In this document: piece after piece, positions 42,857 to 51,876 of the stretch | Layout of the letters: the number at the start of each line of letters is the position of its first letter | Numbering within the stretch: the stretch's first letter is position 1 | Origin: an uncultured Alphaproteobacteria bacterium | Lineage (GTDB): Bacteria > Pseudomonadota > Alphaproteobacteria > HIMB59 > GCA-002718135 | Length of the DNA: 64,000 bases | Assembly: GCA_902621855.1 (NCBI GenBank) | Contig: CACNNQ010000004.1 | Location: 62,001 to 126,000 of the forward strand | Direction: 5' to 3' | Notes under the pieces: model-generated | The model's database searches: none | What the model was told of the DNA's origin: nothing | The model's input: the letters and a program-made list of their open reading frames with translations, nothing else | Position numbers and translations under genes: made by a program

Positions 42857-44263
42857 ATGTTTAATGAAATGTATCAACCTAATTCTAAAATAAGAAACCA
42901 TTATAATAATATAAGTTCATGGCTAGAAAACATGACTTCAAAAGTAATATTAGAAAAAAATGCAGAAGCTGAAACACATTTTCGAAATATTGGAATAACA
43001 TTCTCTACTAATAATGAAAATACAAGAGAAAGAATAATTCCATTTGATTTAATCCCAAGAATTTTTACTAATAGTGAATGGTCAAAACTTGAAAAAGGTG
43101 TAATACAAAGAGCAAAAGCTTTAAACGCGTTTCTTTCTGATATTTATAATCAAGGTGAAATTGTTAAAGCAAATATAATACCAAAAGAAATAATTTATAA
43201 AAAAAATTCATTTGAACCTGCAATGGTAGGTTTCATTCCTCCCAGGGGTATCTATAGCCCTATAGTTGGAATAGATCTGATAAGAACAGATACAAATAGT
43301 TACTTTGTTCTTGAAGATAACTGCAGAACTCCTTCTGGTGTTTCATATATGTTAGAAAATAGAGAAATAATGATGCGAATGTTTCCTGATTTATTTTTGA
43401 TGAACAGAGTTACTCCAATAGATAATTATCCAACAAGATTACTTCAAACTTTAATGAGTCTTGCTCCAGAAAAGTGTGAAAATGAAGAACCTGTTGTAGT
43501 ATTATTTACCCCTGGTCCACTCAATAGCGCATACTATGAGCATAGTTTTTTATCTGATCAGATGGGAATAGAAATGGTTGAGTCCACAGATTTGTTTGTT
43601 GAAGGAGAGTTTCTTTATATGAAAACAGTTGATGGTCCAAAAAAAGTAGATGTTGTATATAGAAGAATTGACGACGAATTTTTAGATCCTCTTTGTTTTA
43701 ATCCTCAATCAGTAATAGGCGTGCCAGGAATAATGGATGTCTATAGAACAGGTGGAGTGAATATTTGTTCAGCTCCTGGGTCTGGAATTGCAGATGATAA
43801 AGCCATTTATATCTATGTTCCAAAGATGATTGAATTTTATCTTGGTGAACAACCGATTTTAGATAATGTTGAAACATGGAATTGTGAAAACAATGATGAT
43901 TTAAAGTATGTAGTTGATAATATTGCTAATCTTGTTGTTAAGGAAGTTGATGGTTCAGGAGGTTATGGAATGTTAATTGGACCAAAATCATCCAAATTAG
44001 AAATTGATAATTTTAAACAAAAATTATCATCTAATCCAAATGGATATATTGCACAGCCTTTATTAGATTTATCATTCACACCTACTTTAATAAGGAATCA
44101 AGTAGAAGGGAGACGCGTTGATCTTCGTCCTTTTTGTTTAATAGGTGAAAAAGCACAACTAAGTTCTGGAGGATTAACTCGAGTTGCAATGAGCGAAGGT
44201 TCATTTGTTGTAAATTCTAGCCAAGGTGGTGGAGTTAAAGATACATGGGTGTTAGCAGAATAA
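42857..44263 (+). CDS. Circularly permuted ATP-grasp protein (DUF404/DUF407)
   Basis: A 468-residue predicted peptide/amide ligase of the circularly permuted ATP-grasp family. Recognisable blocks are FIPPRGIYSPIVGIDLIRTD near residue 127, EDNCRTPSGVSYMLENR near 153 (metal/nucleotide part), VDVVYRRIDDEFLDPL near 268, KEVDGSGGYGM near 362 and RRVDLRPFCL near 416. It is expected to use ATP to join a carboxylate to an amine, possibly forming a small peptide. It is the first main gene of the operon led by two glutamine riboswitches and is followed directly (no gap) by the alpha-E gene, its usual partner. Confidence 0.92.
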   Translation: MFNEMYQPNSKIRNHYNNISSWLENMTSKVILEKNAEAETHFRNIGITFSTNNENTRERIIPFDLIPRIFTNSEWSKLEKGVIQRAKALNAFLSDIYNQGEIVKANIIPKEIIYKKNSFEPAMVGFIPPRGIYSPIVGIDLIRTDTNSYFVLEDNCRTPSGVSYMLENREIMMRMFPDLFLMNRVTPIDNYPTRLLQTLMSLAPEKCENEEPVVVLFTPGPLNSAYYEHSFLSDQMGIEMVESTDLFVEGEFLYMKTVDGPKKVDVVYRRIDDEFLDPLCFNPQSVIGVPGIMDVYRTGGVNICSAPGSGIADDKAIYIYVPKMIEFYLGEQPILDNVETWNCENNDDLKYVVDNIANLVVKEVDGSGGYGMLIGPKSSKLEIDNFKQKLSSNPNGYIAQPLLDLSFTPTLIRNQVEGRRVDLRPFCLIGEKAQLSSGGLTRVAMSEGSFVVNSSQGGGVKDTWVLAE

Positions 44264-45199
44264 ATGTTAAGTAGAACTGCAGAATATTTATATTGGATAA
44301 GTCGTTATATGGAGAGAGCTGAAACTACAGCAAGACTTCTTGATGTTGGCTATAGGTTGTCTTTGTTTCCAAGTACAAAGGGATACAATAATGAGTGGGA
44401 GTCTGTTTTGGCTTCATCAGGAGCAATAGATAAATATAAAATAAAATATGATCAAATTATTCAAAAACATGTTGAAGATTTTTTATTCTTTGACGAAGAT
44501 AATCCTTCATCAGTTTATAATTGTATTTTAAACGCCAGAAATAATGCACTTGTAGTTAGAACATCATTTACGCCAGATTCATGGTTGGCAATAAATAAAG
44601 CTTATCAGGAAATTCTGAAATTTAAAAATAATAAATATGTTTCGTCTGATTTACCAAATTTAACTGAATGGACGATTGAGCAAGTGAATCTTTTCAGGGG
44701 GACCATTAGTTCTCTTTTAAGAAACGATGGATATAATTTTTTATTTCTTGGTTTATTTGTTGAGAGGGCGGATAATTCTGCAAGACTATTAGATGTAAAA
44801 TATTTTGTTTTACTTCCAAAACCAGAATATATCGGAGGAAACATCGATAACATGCAATGGAGTATTTTATTAAGATCATTATCTTCATTTAGAGCTTTTA
44901 GATGGGCGTATAATGGGGAAATAACTGCAACAAAAATAGCAGATTTTTTAATACTAAATGATAACTGCCCAAGATCACTTAGCTTTTGTATTCAAAATAT
45001 AGTTTCTCATTTAATCAATTTAAAATGCAGTCCTCCAAAAGTTGAAAAAATTTATAATTCATTAAAAGATCTAAATGCAACAATTCAACAAGAGAAAATA
45101 GAAAATATTGTGGAGTATGGATTACATGAATTTGTTTCAAAATTTATTACTAAAATATCTAGTGTCGATGCTGATATTCATAGAGAGTTTTTCAATTAA
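44264..45199 (+). CDS. Alpha-E domain protein (DUF403)
   Basis: A 311-residue all-alpha protein. The N-terminal LSRTAEYLYWISRYMERAETTARLLD is the family hallmark, repeated in weaker form near residue 165 as FLFLGLFVERADNSARLLDVKY, and DNCPRSLSFCI near 227 is also typical. Its biochemical role is unknown; it always travels with the permuted ATP-grasp protein and a transglutaminase-like protein, probably as a complex partner. It starts right after the ATP-grasp stop. Confidence 0.92.
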   Translation: MLSRTAEYLYWISRYMERAETTARLLDVGYRLSLFPSTKGYNNEWESVLASSGAIDKYKIKYDQIIQKHVEDFLFFDEDNPSSVYNCILNARNNALVVRTSFTPDSWLAINKAYQEILKFKNNKYVSSDLPNLTEWTIEQVNLFRGTISSLLRNDGYNFLFLGLFVERADNSARLLDVKYFVLLPKPEYIGGNIDNMQWSILLRSLSSFRAFRWAYNGEITATKIADFLILNDNCPRSLSFCIQNIVSHLINLKCSPPKVEKIYNSLKDLNATIQQEKIENIVEYGLHEFVSKFITKISSVDADIHREFFN

Positions 45200-45201
45200 G
45201 T

Positions 45202-46038
45202 ATGGAAATTATAATTGAACACACTACAAATTATGAGTATTCAAAACCAATAAAAGGTCTCATACAAACCACTAAATTGCATCCTTCTGAGCACGATGGT
45301 TTAAAAATAATTAAATGGAAGGTAGATAATTATGCTACAGAAAAATCTAAAATATACCAAGACGCTGAAAATAATAATATACAAAACTTTACTAACAAAA
45401 ATGTAGTAAAAAATATAAAATTTAAAGTTAAAGGCAGGGTAGAAACATTCGATACAAAAGGAATTTATTATAGTAAAGCAGATAAACTTGATCCTCTTGT
45501 TTATTTAAGAAATACACAGCTGACAAATTATGATGATAAGATAAAAGAACTTGCAAATGAGGCTGTATCTAAAACATCAAATGATGATTTAGAAACTGCC
45601 CATAATTTACTAAGATTAGTTGCAGAAAGGGTTGAGTATAAGCCTCTTACGACATCTCAAGAAACAAGTGCAATAGTTGCTTATAAACAAAAAAAGGGTG
45701 TTTGTCAGGATCAAGCGCACATAATGATTGCTGCTGCCCGGTCAATTGGTATACCCGCACGTTATATAAATGGATATATGCATAATAATTCACATAGTTC
45801 AGAATATCAATCTACTCACGCTTGGGCAGAATTCCATATCGCAAATCTAGGTTGGGTAGGATTTGATTCCACAAATAATTGCAGTCCAGATGAAAGATAT
45901 ATAAGAGTTTCCTGTGGTCTTGATGCAAATTATGCAGCACCAATCAAAGGTGTTTTTTATGGAAATTCAAACCAAAATAATTCTATTGAAAACTTAGATA
46001 TTTATGTTCAAACACTTGAATATAATTCCCAACAATAG
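45202..46038 (+). CDS. Transglutaminase-like cysteine protease family protein
   Basis: A 278-residue protein with the bacterial transglutaminase N-terminal beta domain (IEHTTNYEYSKPI start, residues 1-80) and a papain-like core. The catalytic triad is Cys168 in KKGVCQDQAH, His206 in STHAWAEF and Asp222 in WVGFDSTNN. GIPARYINGYM and DYAAPIKGVFYG-like ends are standard. No signal peptide, so cytosolic. In this operon it is expected to cut or trim the amide bond made by the ATP-grasp partner. It is 2 bases after the alpha-E gene. Confidence 0.93.
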   Translation: MEIIIEHTTNYEYSKPIKGLIQTTKLHPSEHDGLKIIKWKVDNYATEKSKIYQDAENNNIQNFTNKNVVKNIKFKVKGRVETFDTKGIYYSKADKLDPLVYLRNTQLTNYDDKIKELANEAVSKTSNDDLETAHNLLRLVAERVEYKPLTTSQETSAIVAYKQKKGVCQDQAHIMIAAARSIGIPARYINGYMHNNSHSSEYQSTHAWAEFHIANLGWVGFDSTNNCSPDERYIRVSCGLDANYAAPIKGVFYGNSNQNNSIENLDIYVQTLEYNSQQ

Positions 46039-46110
46039 TATTCTTTTATCTGTTATTAATATTTGTAATAAGATCTTTAATTAACAAAAATAAATTACTA
46101 TCTAATATTG

Positions 46111-46506
46111 ATGGAAATAGAAAAAATTTTCAAAAATTTAATTTTAATTGATTTTTTAATTTTGATTTTGATAGTTATTTCCTCTTTATATCAATCAAAT
46201 GATTTAATAGAAATAAACAAAAATTTAAATAAGGGATTAATTGCTGAGTATCAAAATTTTTTTAGAATTATATCTCTAGTACTATTTTTTTTATACCTTC
46301 TTACGTTAAATCTTTTATATCGTTTTATTACATATGGAAAATATCTCTATTTGTTTTTAGTTATTTCTGGAATAATTTTAAACTTTCTTAAAGGAGCTTC
46401 GGTATATAGTTCATTTGGCAGTGTTCTTGATGCCACTGGATCTTTAATTAGTGGGGCTATTTTAATTTTATTATTTTATTCACCGATTAGAGAAAATTTT
46501 AAATAA
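46111..46506 (+). CDS. Hypothetical membrane protein, four helices
   Basis: A 131-residue protein with hydrophobic segments near residues 9-28, 49-68, 75-95 and 105-125 and an acidic/Asn-rich loop after the first helix. I use the ATG at 46111; a TTG one codon earlier is also possible. No family is recognised. It lies 72 bases beyond the transglutaminase-like gene and may be part of the same transcript. Confidence 0.6.
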   Translation: MEIEKIFKNLILIDFLILILIVISSLYQSNDLIEINKNLNKGLIAEYQNFFRIISLVLFFLYLLTLNLLYRFITYGKYLYLFLVISGIILNFLKGASVYSSFGSVLDATGSLISGAILILLFYSPIRENFK

Positions 46507-46560
46507 TACCTTCTTAATTTTTCCTAGTTTTCTCTATTTTATTATAAAATTGTTATCAAA

Positions 46561-46580
46561 ATAATATAATATAATATAAT
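46561..46580. repeat. Short tandem repeat (ATAAT)x4
   Basis: Four perfect copies of a 5-base unit lie in the 148-base gap before the next membrane-protein gene. It is a candidate slippage site near a promoter, but in such AT-rich DNA it may carry no meaning. Confidence 0.5.
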
Positions 46581-46654
46581 ATTTTTGTTCAGTCGCTCCA
46601 AACCTGAGAACTTTAATAGTTTAGTAACAAAAGAGTAAAGAAAGTGTAATTTTA

Positions 46655-47050
46655 GTGGCTCGTATATTATCTAAAATAATTGTCGCCTTGCTAGCTTTAT
46701 GGGCCACTTCAATCTTCATAGCTGAAATAATGGGAATTACTATTTATTTTCCCTTTAATGTTGTTGATGAAAGGCAAGAAGTACCATTACATCGACTAAC
46801 ATCATTACGATTATCTATAGCACTAACATTTATATATTTTGCTTTCAGATATATTTTTTTCCAATCTGAAAAACTATATCCTATTCAATTTTTAGATATA
46901 TATATAAAAAGCTTAACAATCAGCGCTCTTTTTGTTTTCTATTCAATGAATGTTAAATTAAACGAATACTACTTTGTTTTATTTTTTTTAATAGTTTCAA
47001 TTATACTACATTTTGCATCAAGAAGGAGAATAAGAAACTATTTTAATTAA
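46655..47050 (+). CDS. Hypothetical membrane protein
   Basis: A 131-residue protein with helices near residues 6-26, 49-68, 84-100 and 105-122 and a basic C-terminal tail (SRRRIRNYF). The start is GTG. The charge distribution fits an inner-membrane protein. I cannot name a family; a TRAP-small-subunit-like or general small membrane role cannot be separated. It shares a strong terminator with the convergent gene. Confidence 0.6.
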   Translation: MARILSKIIVALLALWATSIFIAEIMGITIYFPFNVVDERQEVPLHRLTSLRLSIALTFIYFAFRYIFFQSEKLYPIQFLDIYIKSLTISALFVFYSMNVKLNEYYFVLFFLIVSIILHFASRRRIRNYFN

Positions 47051-47051
47051 A

Positions 47052-47075
47052 ACAAGCGGTTATTAAACCGCTTGT
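47052..47075. terminator. Bidirectional rho-independent terminator
   Basis: A perfect 10-bp stem (ACAAGCGGTT with AACCGCTTGT) closes on a 4-nt loop. It is A-rich on its left and T-rich on its right, as required in both directions, and lies between two convergent stops. Confidence 0.88.
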
Positions 47076-47082
47076 AATTTAT

Positions 47083-47514
47083 TTAATATCCCTCAAATAT
47101 TGTTCTAAGAATAATTAATATTAATCCGACCAATGGAAAGATAACTCCTCTTATATTTAAAGTAATCCCATAATTATTTACAAGATTAAAATATCTAACT
47201 AGTGAACTAATTAAAGCTATTGCCATAAGCATAAACAAAAATGAATACCAAAATTTATATTGTACAACATTTTCTTCATAAGTATTTCCTGTAACGTCAA
47301 ACGTAAGTAATATTGACATTAGTAGCATTGCTAAAAATACAGCACCTAAAGGGCCTCTAAAAACCAATTTTGGTTCTTCATTTGAAAATCCTAATTCATT
47401 GAAAAATTTATTATTAAAATAAAACTGATAAATAATAAATAAATTAAAAAGCATGAATAGAACATGGAATGTAAATGCCATAGTTCCTCCGGCTTCTAGA
47501 ATAAGTTGATCCAT
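47083..47514 (-). CDS. Hypothetical membrane protein, four helices
   Basis: A 143-residue inner-membrane protein with helices near residues 12-30, 50-70, 85-105 and 118-138; the loops are short and mixed in charge. A GGAGG-like ribosome-binding site (complement of CCTCC) precedes the start. No family is recognised. It is a single gene convergent with the 46655 gene. Confidence 0.62.
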   Translation of the reverse strand: MDQLILEAGGTMAFTFHVLFMLFNLFIIYQFYFNNKFFNELGFSNEEPKLVFRGPLGAVFLAMLLMSILLTFDVTGNTYEENVVQYKFWYSFLFMLMAIALISSLVRYFNLVNNYGITLNIRGVIFPLVGLILIILRTIFEGY

Positions 47515-47602
47515 AAAACCTCCAAATAAAATATTATCAAATAATTGATGATTCTCCTCAAAATAATCTTAAAAAAATCTATTAAATTTAAATAAAGATA
47601 AT

Positions 47603-48631
47603 TTAATTATTACTTGATCTTGCCCAGAGATTAATATTCTCTTCCTTAGCGTATTTATTTATTTCTTTTATTTCCTTTGATGAGAAAGTTATATTATTTT
47701 GACTATCTAAACATTCATCCAATTGCATGACAGTTCTTGCACCTATAAGAGCTGATGTCATATTTTTATGTCGAAGTACCCATGATATAGCCATTTGTGG
47801 TAAAGTTTGATTTCTCTTTTTTGCAATTTTTGTAAGTTCATTTATTTTATAGATATAGCTTTTAGTAATCATTTTTTTATCTAATGAAGAATTATCTGAA
47901 ATTCTTGAATTTTTGGGTATAATTTTTAAATATTTGTCTGATAACATTCCTTGTGCGAGGGGGGAGAAAGCAATGCATCCAATTCCTAATTTTCTTAATG
48001 TAGATAATAAATCTTTTTCAACCCATCTGTTTATCATTGAATAAGAAGGCTGATGAATTAGACACCTAATCCCTCTTTCATTTAATAGTTTATTCATTTT
48101 AATTGTTTGCTTTGAGCTATAAGAGGAAATACCGACATATAAAGCCTTACCACTTCTAATAGATTGAGCTAAAGCATCAGCAGTTTCTTCTAATGGAGTA
48201 AGGGGATCAAAACGATGTGAATAAAAGATATCGACATAATCTAATTTCATTCTTTTTAAACTTTGATCCAAACTAGCAATTAAATATTTTTTTGATCCCC
48301 ATTCTCCATAAGGACCAGGCCACATATCATAACCAGCCTTAGTAGAAATTATTAATTCATCCCGATATTTTTTTAAATCAGATTTCATGATTTTACCAAA
48401 ATTTGACTCAGCTGAACCATAAGGAGGGCCATAATTATTAGCTAAATCAAAATGTGTTATTCCACGATCAAAAGCTCTAAAAAGCATTTTTTTTGATTCT
48501 GAAGACATATTTTTTTTCCCACCAAAATTATGCCATAGACCAAGTGTAATAGGGGGGAGAAGTAGACCACTATGTCCACATCGTCTATAATTGAGTTTTA
48601 AATATCTTTTTGAATTTGCTATATATGTCAT
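47603..48631 (-). CDS. Aldo/keto reductase, YghZ/GpR-like
   Basis: A 342-residue reductase resembling E. coli YghZ (L-glyceraldehyde-3-phosphate/methylglyoxal reductase). The subgroup-specific start YRRCGHSGLLLPPITLGLWHNFG and the active-site residues Asp62 and Tyr67 in FDLANNYGPPYGSAE, Lys98 in STKAG and His139 in YSHRFD are present. The C-terminal WVLRHKNMTSALIGARTVMQL is typical. A role in aldehyde detoxification is likely. It is transcribed alone. Confidence 0.9.
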   Translation of the reverse strand: MTYIANSKRYLKLNYRRCGHSGLLLPPITLGLWHNFGGKKNMSSESKKMLFRAFDRGITHFDLANNYGPPYGSAESNFGKIMKSDLKKYRDELIISTKAGYDMWPGPYGEWGSKKYLIASLDQSLKRMKLDYVDIFYSHRFDPLTPLEETADALAQSIRSGKALYVGISSYSSKQTIKMNKLLNERGIRCLIHQPSYSMINRWVEKDLLSTLRKLGIGCIAFSPLAQGMLSDKYLKIIPKNSRISDNSSLDKKMITKSYIYKINELTKIAKKRNQTLPQMAISWVLRHKNMTSALIGARTVMQLDECLDSQNNITFSSKEIKEINKYAKEENINLWARSSNN

Positions 48632-48692
48632 TATTATTATCTTAAATATTTATAAGTTTAAGTTCAAGAAAAAATAATTTATATATTTCGAA

Positions 48693-48872
48693 ATGTCAGA
48701 TTTACAATTATACGTCTATTTTGGTGGCTGTGTATCATTTGTTATTGGATGTTATTTTTATTATCTTAAAACAAATAAACATATTAATGAAAAACAAAAA
48801 AAAATAAGATCTAGAATAATGAACTTTTTTTTAATAATAGCATTACTATGTGTAGGATTTTCTTTTTTTTAA
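48693..48872 (+). CDS. Small membrane protein with two helices, 59 residues
   Basis: An ATG-started frame encodes a hydrophobic segment (about residues 5-24), a strongly basic loop (KTNKHINEKQKKIRSR) and a second hydrophobic segment to the end (MNFFLIIALLCVGFSFF). This is a plausible two-helix inner-membrane protein with a positive cytoplasmic loop. No clear ribosome-binding site. It lies 27 bases before the next gene on the same strand. Confidence 0.55.
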   Translation: MSDLQLYVYFGGCVSFVIGCYFYYLKTNKHINEKQKKIRSRIMNFFLIIALLCVGFSFF

Positions 48873-48899
48873 TTTAAATGATACAAAAATAATTTCACA

Positions 48900-50015
48900 A
48901 TGGAAGTAGAAAAAATATTAGAAAAGATAGATTTTGAATTAAAAAATAAGTTAACTTTGGATGAGTTAAATTCTTTTCAAGATGAACTTCAAAAATTAGA
49001 AGTAAAAATTAAAAATAATCATAAAATTTATTATTATCTCGGTGAGATTAATTATTTAAAATTACAATTAGAAGAAGCAATTTATTATTTTAAAAAATCA
49101 TTTTCAATAAATAATTTTTATAACAATGTAAAAGATAAAATTACTAAATTAGAAAAGGAAAAATTTGAATTATTAACTTATTTAACTTTTTTTGATCCAA
49201 CTATTCAAAATCCAAATTCAATTATTATAGCTAATAAAGATCTTCAAAAAATAAAATATGATTTTAATCCACAAAATAAAATTGAGGATAACTTTATTTT
49301 ACAAATTTATAGTAAAATTAAAGATGAATTAGTTAAAAAAAATATCGATCAAAATCTTAGATATTCTCAGACTTTTAGAGAAGAGGAGTTAAAGTATCAA
49401 TGCAGTAGACATCATGAAGTTTTTTTTAGATACAACGCAATTCCTAAGTATTGTTTTGATTGTTATAAAATCCAAATTAACCCTAGAAATGTTTTAGAAT
49501 TATTAAAACTTTACTTTGTATTTGATAATTTGAATTTTAAAAAAAAATTATTTAGAAAATGTATGGTTGAGTTAAGAAAAAATATTGAAGGAACATATAA
49601 AGGTTTAATTTATTGTATTGGTTTAGAAGAAGCTGAATTAGCCTACCAAAATATAAAAGAGATTCTTTTTAAAACTATCAATAAAGATATACCTTTAATC
49701 ATAAAGAGAGGCTGTGCAGAATTTACTATTGCCTATCCAAATTATGGCCATATTGATCCTAAGCATAAAGATTTTATGAACTATGATAATAATTGGATTA
49801 AATATGAAGAGATGGTAGACAATGATCCTTCAATAAATTTTCCTAAGAATCTAGAAGAAAAATCTTTATCGGGAATAACTCTTAGAGACGCACTTGTTAT
49901 TAATAATTGGTTGTATTATGCTAAATCAATAGGCGATGATACTTACAAAGTAATTTCATCTGATCCGATATATTCAGAATATATTGAAGAAAAACTTAGT
50001 ATTAAAAGTTATTAA
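48900..50015 (+). CDS. Hypothetical protein with TPR-like N-terminus
   Basis: A 371-residue soluble protein. Residues 1-95 look helical with a TPR-like unit (KIYYYLGEINYLKLQLEEAIYYFKKSFSIN). A middle segment has CSRHHE near residue 163 and YCFDCYKIQINPR near 178, which could bind a metal. The C-terminal half (KNIEGTYKGLIYCIGLEEA, IIKRGCAEFTIAYPNYG, SGITLRDALVINNWLYYA) is well structured and conserved-looking but not recognised. Transcription with the preceding small membrane gene is likely. Confidence 0.6.
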   Translation: MEVEKILEKIDFELKNKLTLDELNSFQDELQKLEVKIKNNHKIYYYLGEINYLKLQLEEAIYYFKKSFSINNFYNNVKDKITKLEKEKFELLTYLTFFDPTIQNPNSIIIANKDLQKIKYDFNPQNKIEDNFILQIYSKIKDELVKKNIDQNLRYSQTFREEELKYQCSRHHEVFFRYNAIPKYCFDCYKIQINPRNVLELLKLYFVFDNLNFKKKLFRKCMVELRKNIEGTYKGLIYCIGLEEAELAYQNIKEILFKTINKDIPLIIKRGCAEFTIAYPNYGHIDPKHKDFMNYDNNWIKYEEMVDNDPSINFPKNLEEKSLSGITLRDALVINNWLYYAKSIGDDTYKVISSDPIYSEYIEEKLSIKSY

Positions 50016-50040
50016 AAATACTTTTTATTGAGTTTTAATT

Positions 50041-50364
50041 CTATTCTTTACGAAATACTTCTTCAAGCTCAACCCATCCTTCATCCTTTTCTTTATCTCC
50101 TAGTGGCCTAAACATATGTTCATGAAATTTTTCCCATTCTTCAAATTTAGGATTATCTCTCATTTTTTTTGTATCATCTTCAAAATTATCTCCGTGATAT
50201 TCAAAAAAACTAAATAATCTATCTTCTTGAGCAAACACAGAGTAATTTTTAATTTTACAATTTGTTATTCTTTGTAATATTTCAGGCCAAACATCTGAAT
50301 GAGTTTTTTTATATTCTTTTATATACTCAGGTTTAATAGCTCTTACCATTCCTTTTCTAATCAT
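50041..50364 (-). CDS. rhaM: L-rhamnose mutarotase (RhaM/RhaU family)
   Basis: A 107-residue dimeric alpha/beta-barrel protein that interconverts sugar anomers. Diagnostic blocks are AIKPEYIKEYKKTHSDVWPEI with the catalytic His near residue 22, the NYSVFAQEDRLFSFFEY strand pair and WEKFHEHMFRPL near 80. No rhamnose catabolic genes are nearby, so the true sugar may differ. A GGAGA ribosome-binding site precedes the start. Confidence 0.88.
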   Translation of the reverse strand: MIRKGMVRAIKPEYIKEYKKTHSDVWPEILQRITNCKIKNYSVFAQEDRLFSFFEYHGDNFEDDTKKMRDNPKFEEWEKFHEHMFRPLGDKEKDEGWVELEEVFRKE

Positions 50365-50446
50365 TATAATCTCCTTGTTAATTAGATTTTATTATTTATT
50401 TTCTATACTTTAAACACTTAAAAATTGTATTTATTAAAAATAATTT

Positions 50447-50523
50447 GCGCTCGTAGCTCAGCTGAATAGAGCAATCGCCTCCTAAGCGATAGGTCACAGG
50501 TTTGAATCCCGTCGAGCGCGCCA
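50447..50523 (+). tRNA. tRNA-Arg(CCU)
   Basis: A 77-nt cloverleaf with a 7-bp acceptor (GCGCTCG with CGAGCGC), encoded CCA, a 5-bp anticodon stem (ATCGC/GCGAT) and loop CTCCTAA, giving anticodon CCT. The T arm carries GTTTGAATCC. It decodes AGG arginine codons. Confidence 0.97.
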
Positions 50524-50575
50524 TATTTTTGAAATATTTCTAGACATTTTGGTATTTGAAAACTAACTATAAATT

Positions 50576-51814
50576 ATGAGTAATATTTTAGATGAAACAA
50601 AAATTGATAAACTAGCTTATCTTTCTATTAAAAGAGGTGTAGCTCTAAATAAAGGTCAAAACTTATTAATTACAGCTCCAATTGAATCTCTACAGTTGGT
50701 AAGAAAAATATGTGAATATGCATATAAAGAAGGTGCTAATATTGTTACACCTTTATTTACTGATGCAAATATTACTTTATCAAGATTTAAATTCGCGCAC
50801 AATGAATCCTTCGATAAAGCAGCAGATTGGCTTTATAATGGAATGGGTGAGGCTTTTGATAATAATACAGCTAGAATGGCTATAGCTGGTGATGATCCAA
50901 TGCTTCTAGCCGAGATCGATCCAGAAAAAGTCTCTCGTGCAAATAAAGCAAATGCTATTGCTTATAAACCAGCAAGAGAAAGAATAACTGAATTTAAAAT
51001 TAATTGGAATATAATATCATGGCCTGGAAAAGCCTGGGCAAAAAGAGTATTTCCAAATGTAGATGAAAATGAAGCAATAAGTAAACTTGGAGACGCAATT
51101 TTTCATGCATCACGTGTTACATCAGATGATCCTGTAAGCGAATGGGACAATCATAATAAAAATCTTAGAGAGAAAACTGATTGGTTAAATTCAATGAATT
51201 TTTCTTCATTACACTATGAAGGACCTGGAACATCACTTGAAGTTGGTCTTGCACTAGATCATGAATGGATGGGAGGAGCTTCAGAAGCTCAAAATGGAAT
51301 AATTTGCAACCCAAATATTCCATCAGAAGAAGTTTTTACAACTCCCCACTCTTTAAAAGTAAATGGAAAAGTCTGTTCAACAAAACCTTTATCGTACCAA
51401 GGTACTTTAATAGAAGATATAGCAGTAGAATTCAAAGATGGTAAAATCATTAATGCAAGTTCATCTAAAGGTGAAGATGTGCTTTTAAAAGTTTTAGATT
51501 CAGATGAGGGTTCAAGAAGATTAGGAGAAGTTGCTTTAGTGCCTAATAGCTCTCCAATCTCTCAGTTAGGCATAACTTTTTATAATACTTTATTTGACGA
51601 AAATGCTGCAAGTCATATTGCCCTTGGTCAATGTTACTCTAAATGTTTTAAAAGTAAAAAAAATTTAACCCCTGATGAAATAAAATCTAGGGGAGGGAAC
51701 TCAAGTATGATTCATATTGATTGGATGATTGGCTCAGGTAAAATTGATGTTTTAGGCAAAGATCAAAATGGAAATATGATACCTATTTTTAAACAAGGTG
51801 AATGGTGCAATTAG
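50576..51814 (+). CDS. Aminopeptidase, M29 (AmpS/PepS) family
   Basis: A cytosolic dinuclear-metal exopeptidase of 412 residues. Family blocks are LNKGQNLLITAPIESLQLVR near residue 21, KINWNIISWPGKAWAKRVFP near 142, LHYEGPGTSLEVGL near 213, CNPNIPSEEVFTTPH near 244 (metal ligands Glu/Glu/His) and the closing SSMIHIDWMIGSGKIDV near 380. It recycles peptides to amino acids. It is a single gene directly downstream of tRNA-Arg. Confidence 0.93.
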   Translation: MSNILDETKIDKLAYLSIKRGVALNKGQNLLITAPIESLQLVRKICEYAYKEGANIVTPLFTDANITLSRFKFAHNESFDKAADWLYNGMGEAFDNNTARMAIAGDDPMLLAEIDPEKVSRANKANAIAYKPARERITEFKINWNIISWPGKAWAKRVFPNVDENEAISKLGDAIFHASRVTSDDPVSEWDNHNKNLREKTDWLNSMNFSSLHYEGPGTSLEVGLALDHEWMGGASEAQNGIICNPNIPSEEVFTTPHSLKVNGKVCSTKPLSYQGTLIEDIAVEFKDGKIINASSSKGEDVLLKVLDSDEGSRRLGEVALVPNSSPISQLGITFYNTLFDENAASHIALGQCYSKCFKSKKNLTPDEIKSRGGNSSMIHIDWMIGSGKIDVLGKDQNGNMIPIFKQGEWCN

Positions 51815-51876
51815 TATATTTAAAATTTTAGTGTAGATTAAAAGTAGGAATATAATTTTATTAAGGATTTTAAATG

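Noticed and set aside
44605-44888. Minus-strand frames within the alpha-E gene
   Set aside because: The plus-strand protein has the diagnostic alpha-E blocks here; the minus frames have no motif or ribosome-binding site.
46561-46580. (ATAAT)x4 as a phase-variation switch
   Set aside because: Only four units, in an AT-rich gap where such runs arise easily, and not placed between recognisable promoter elements.
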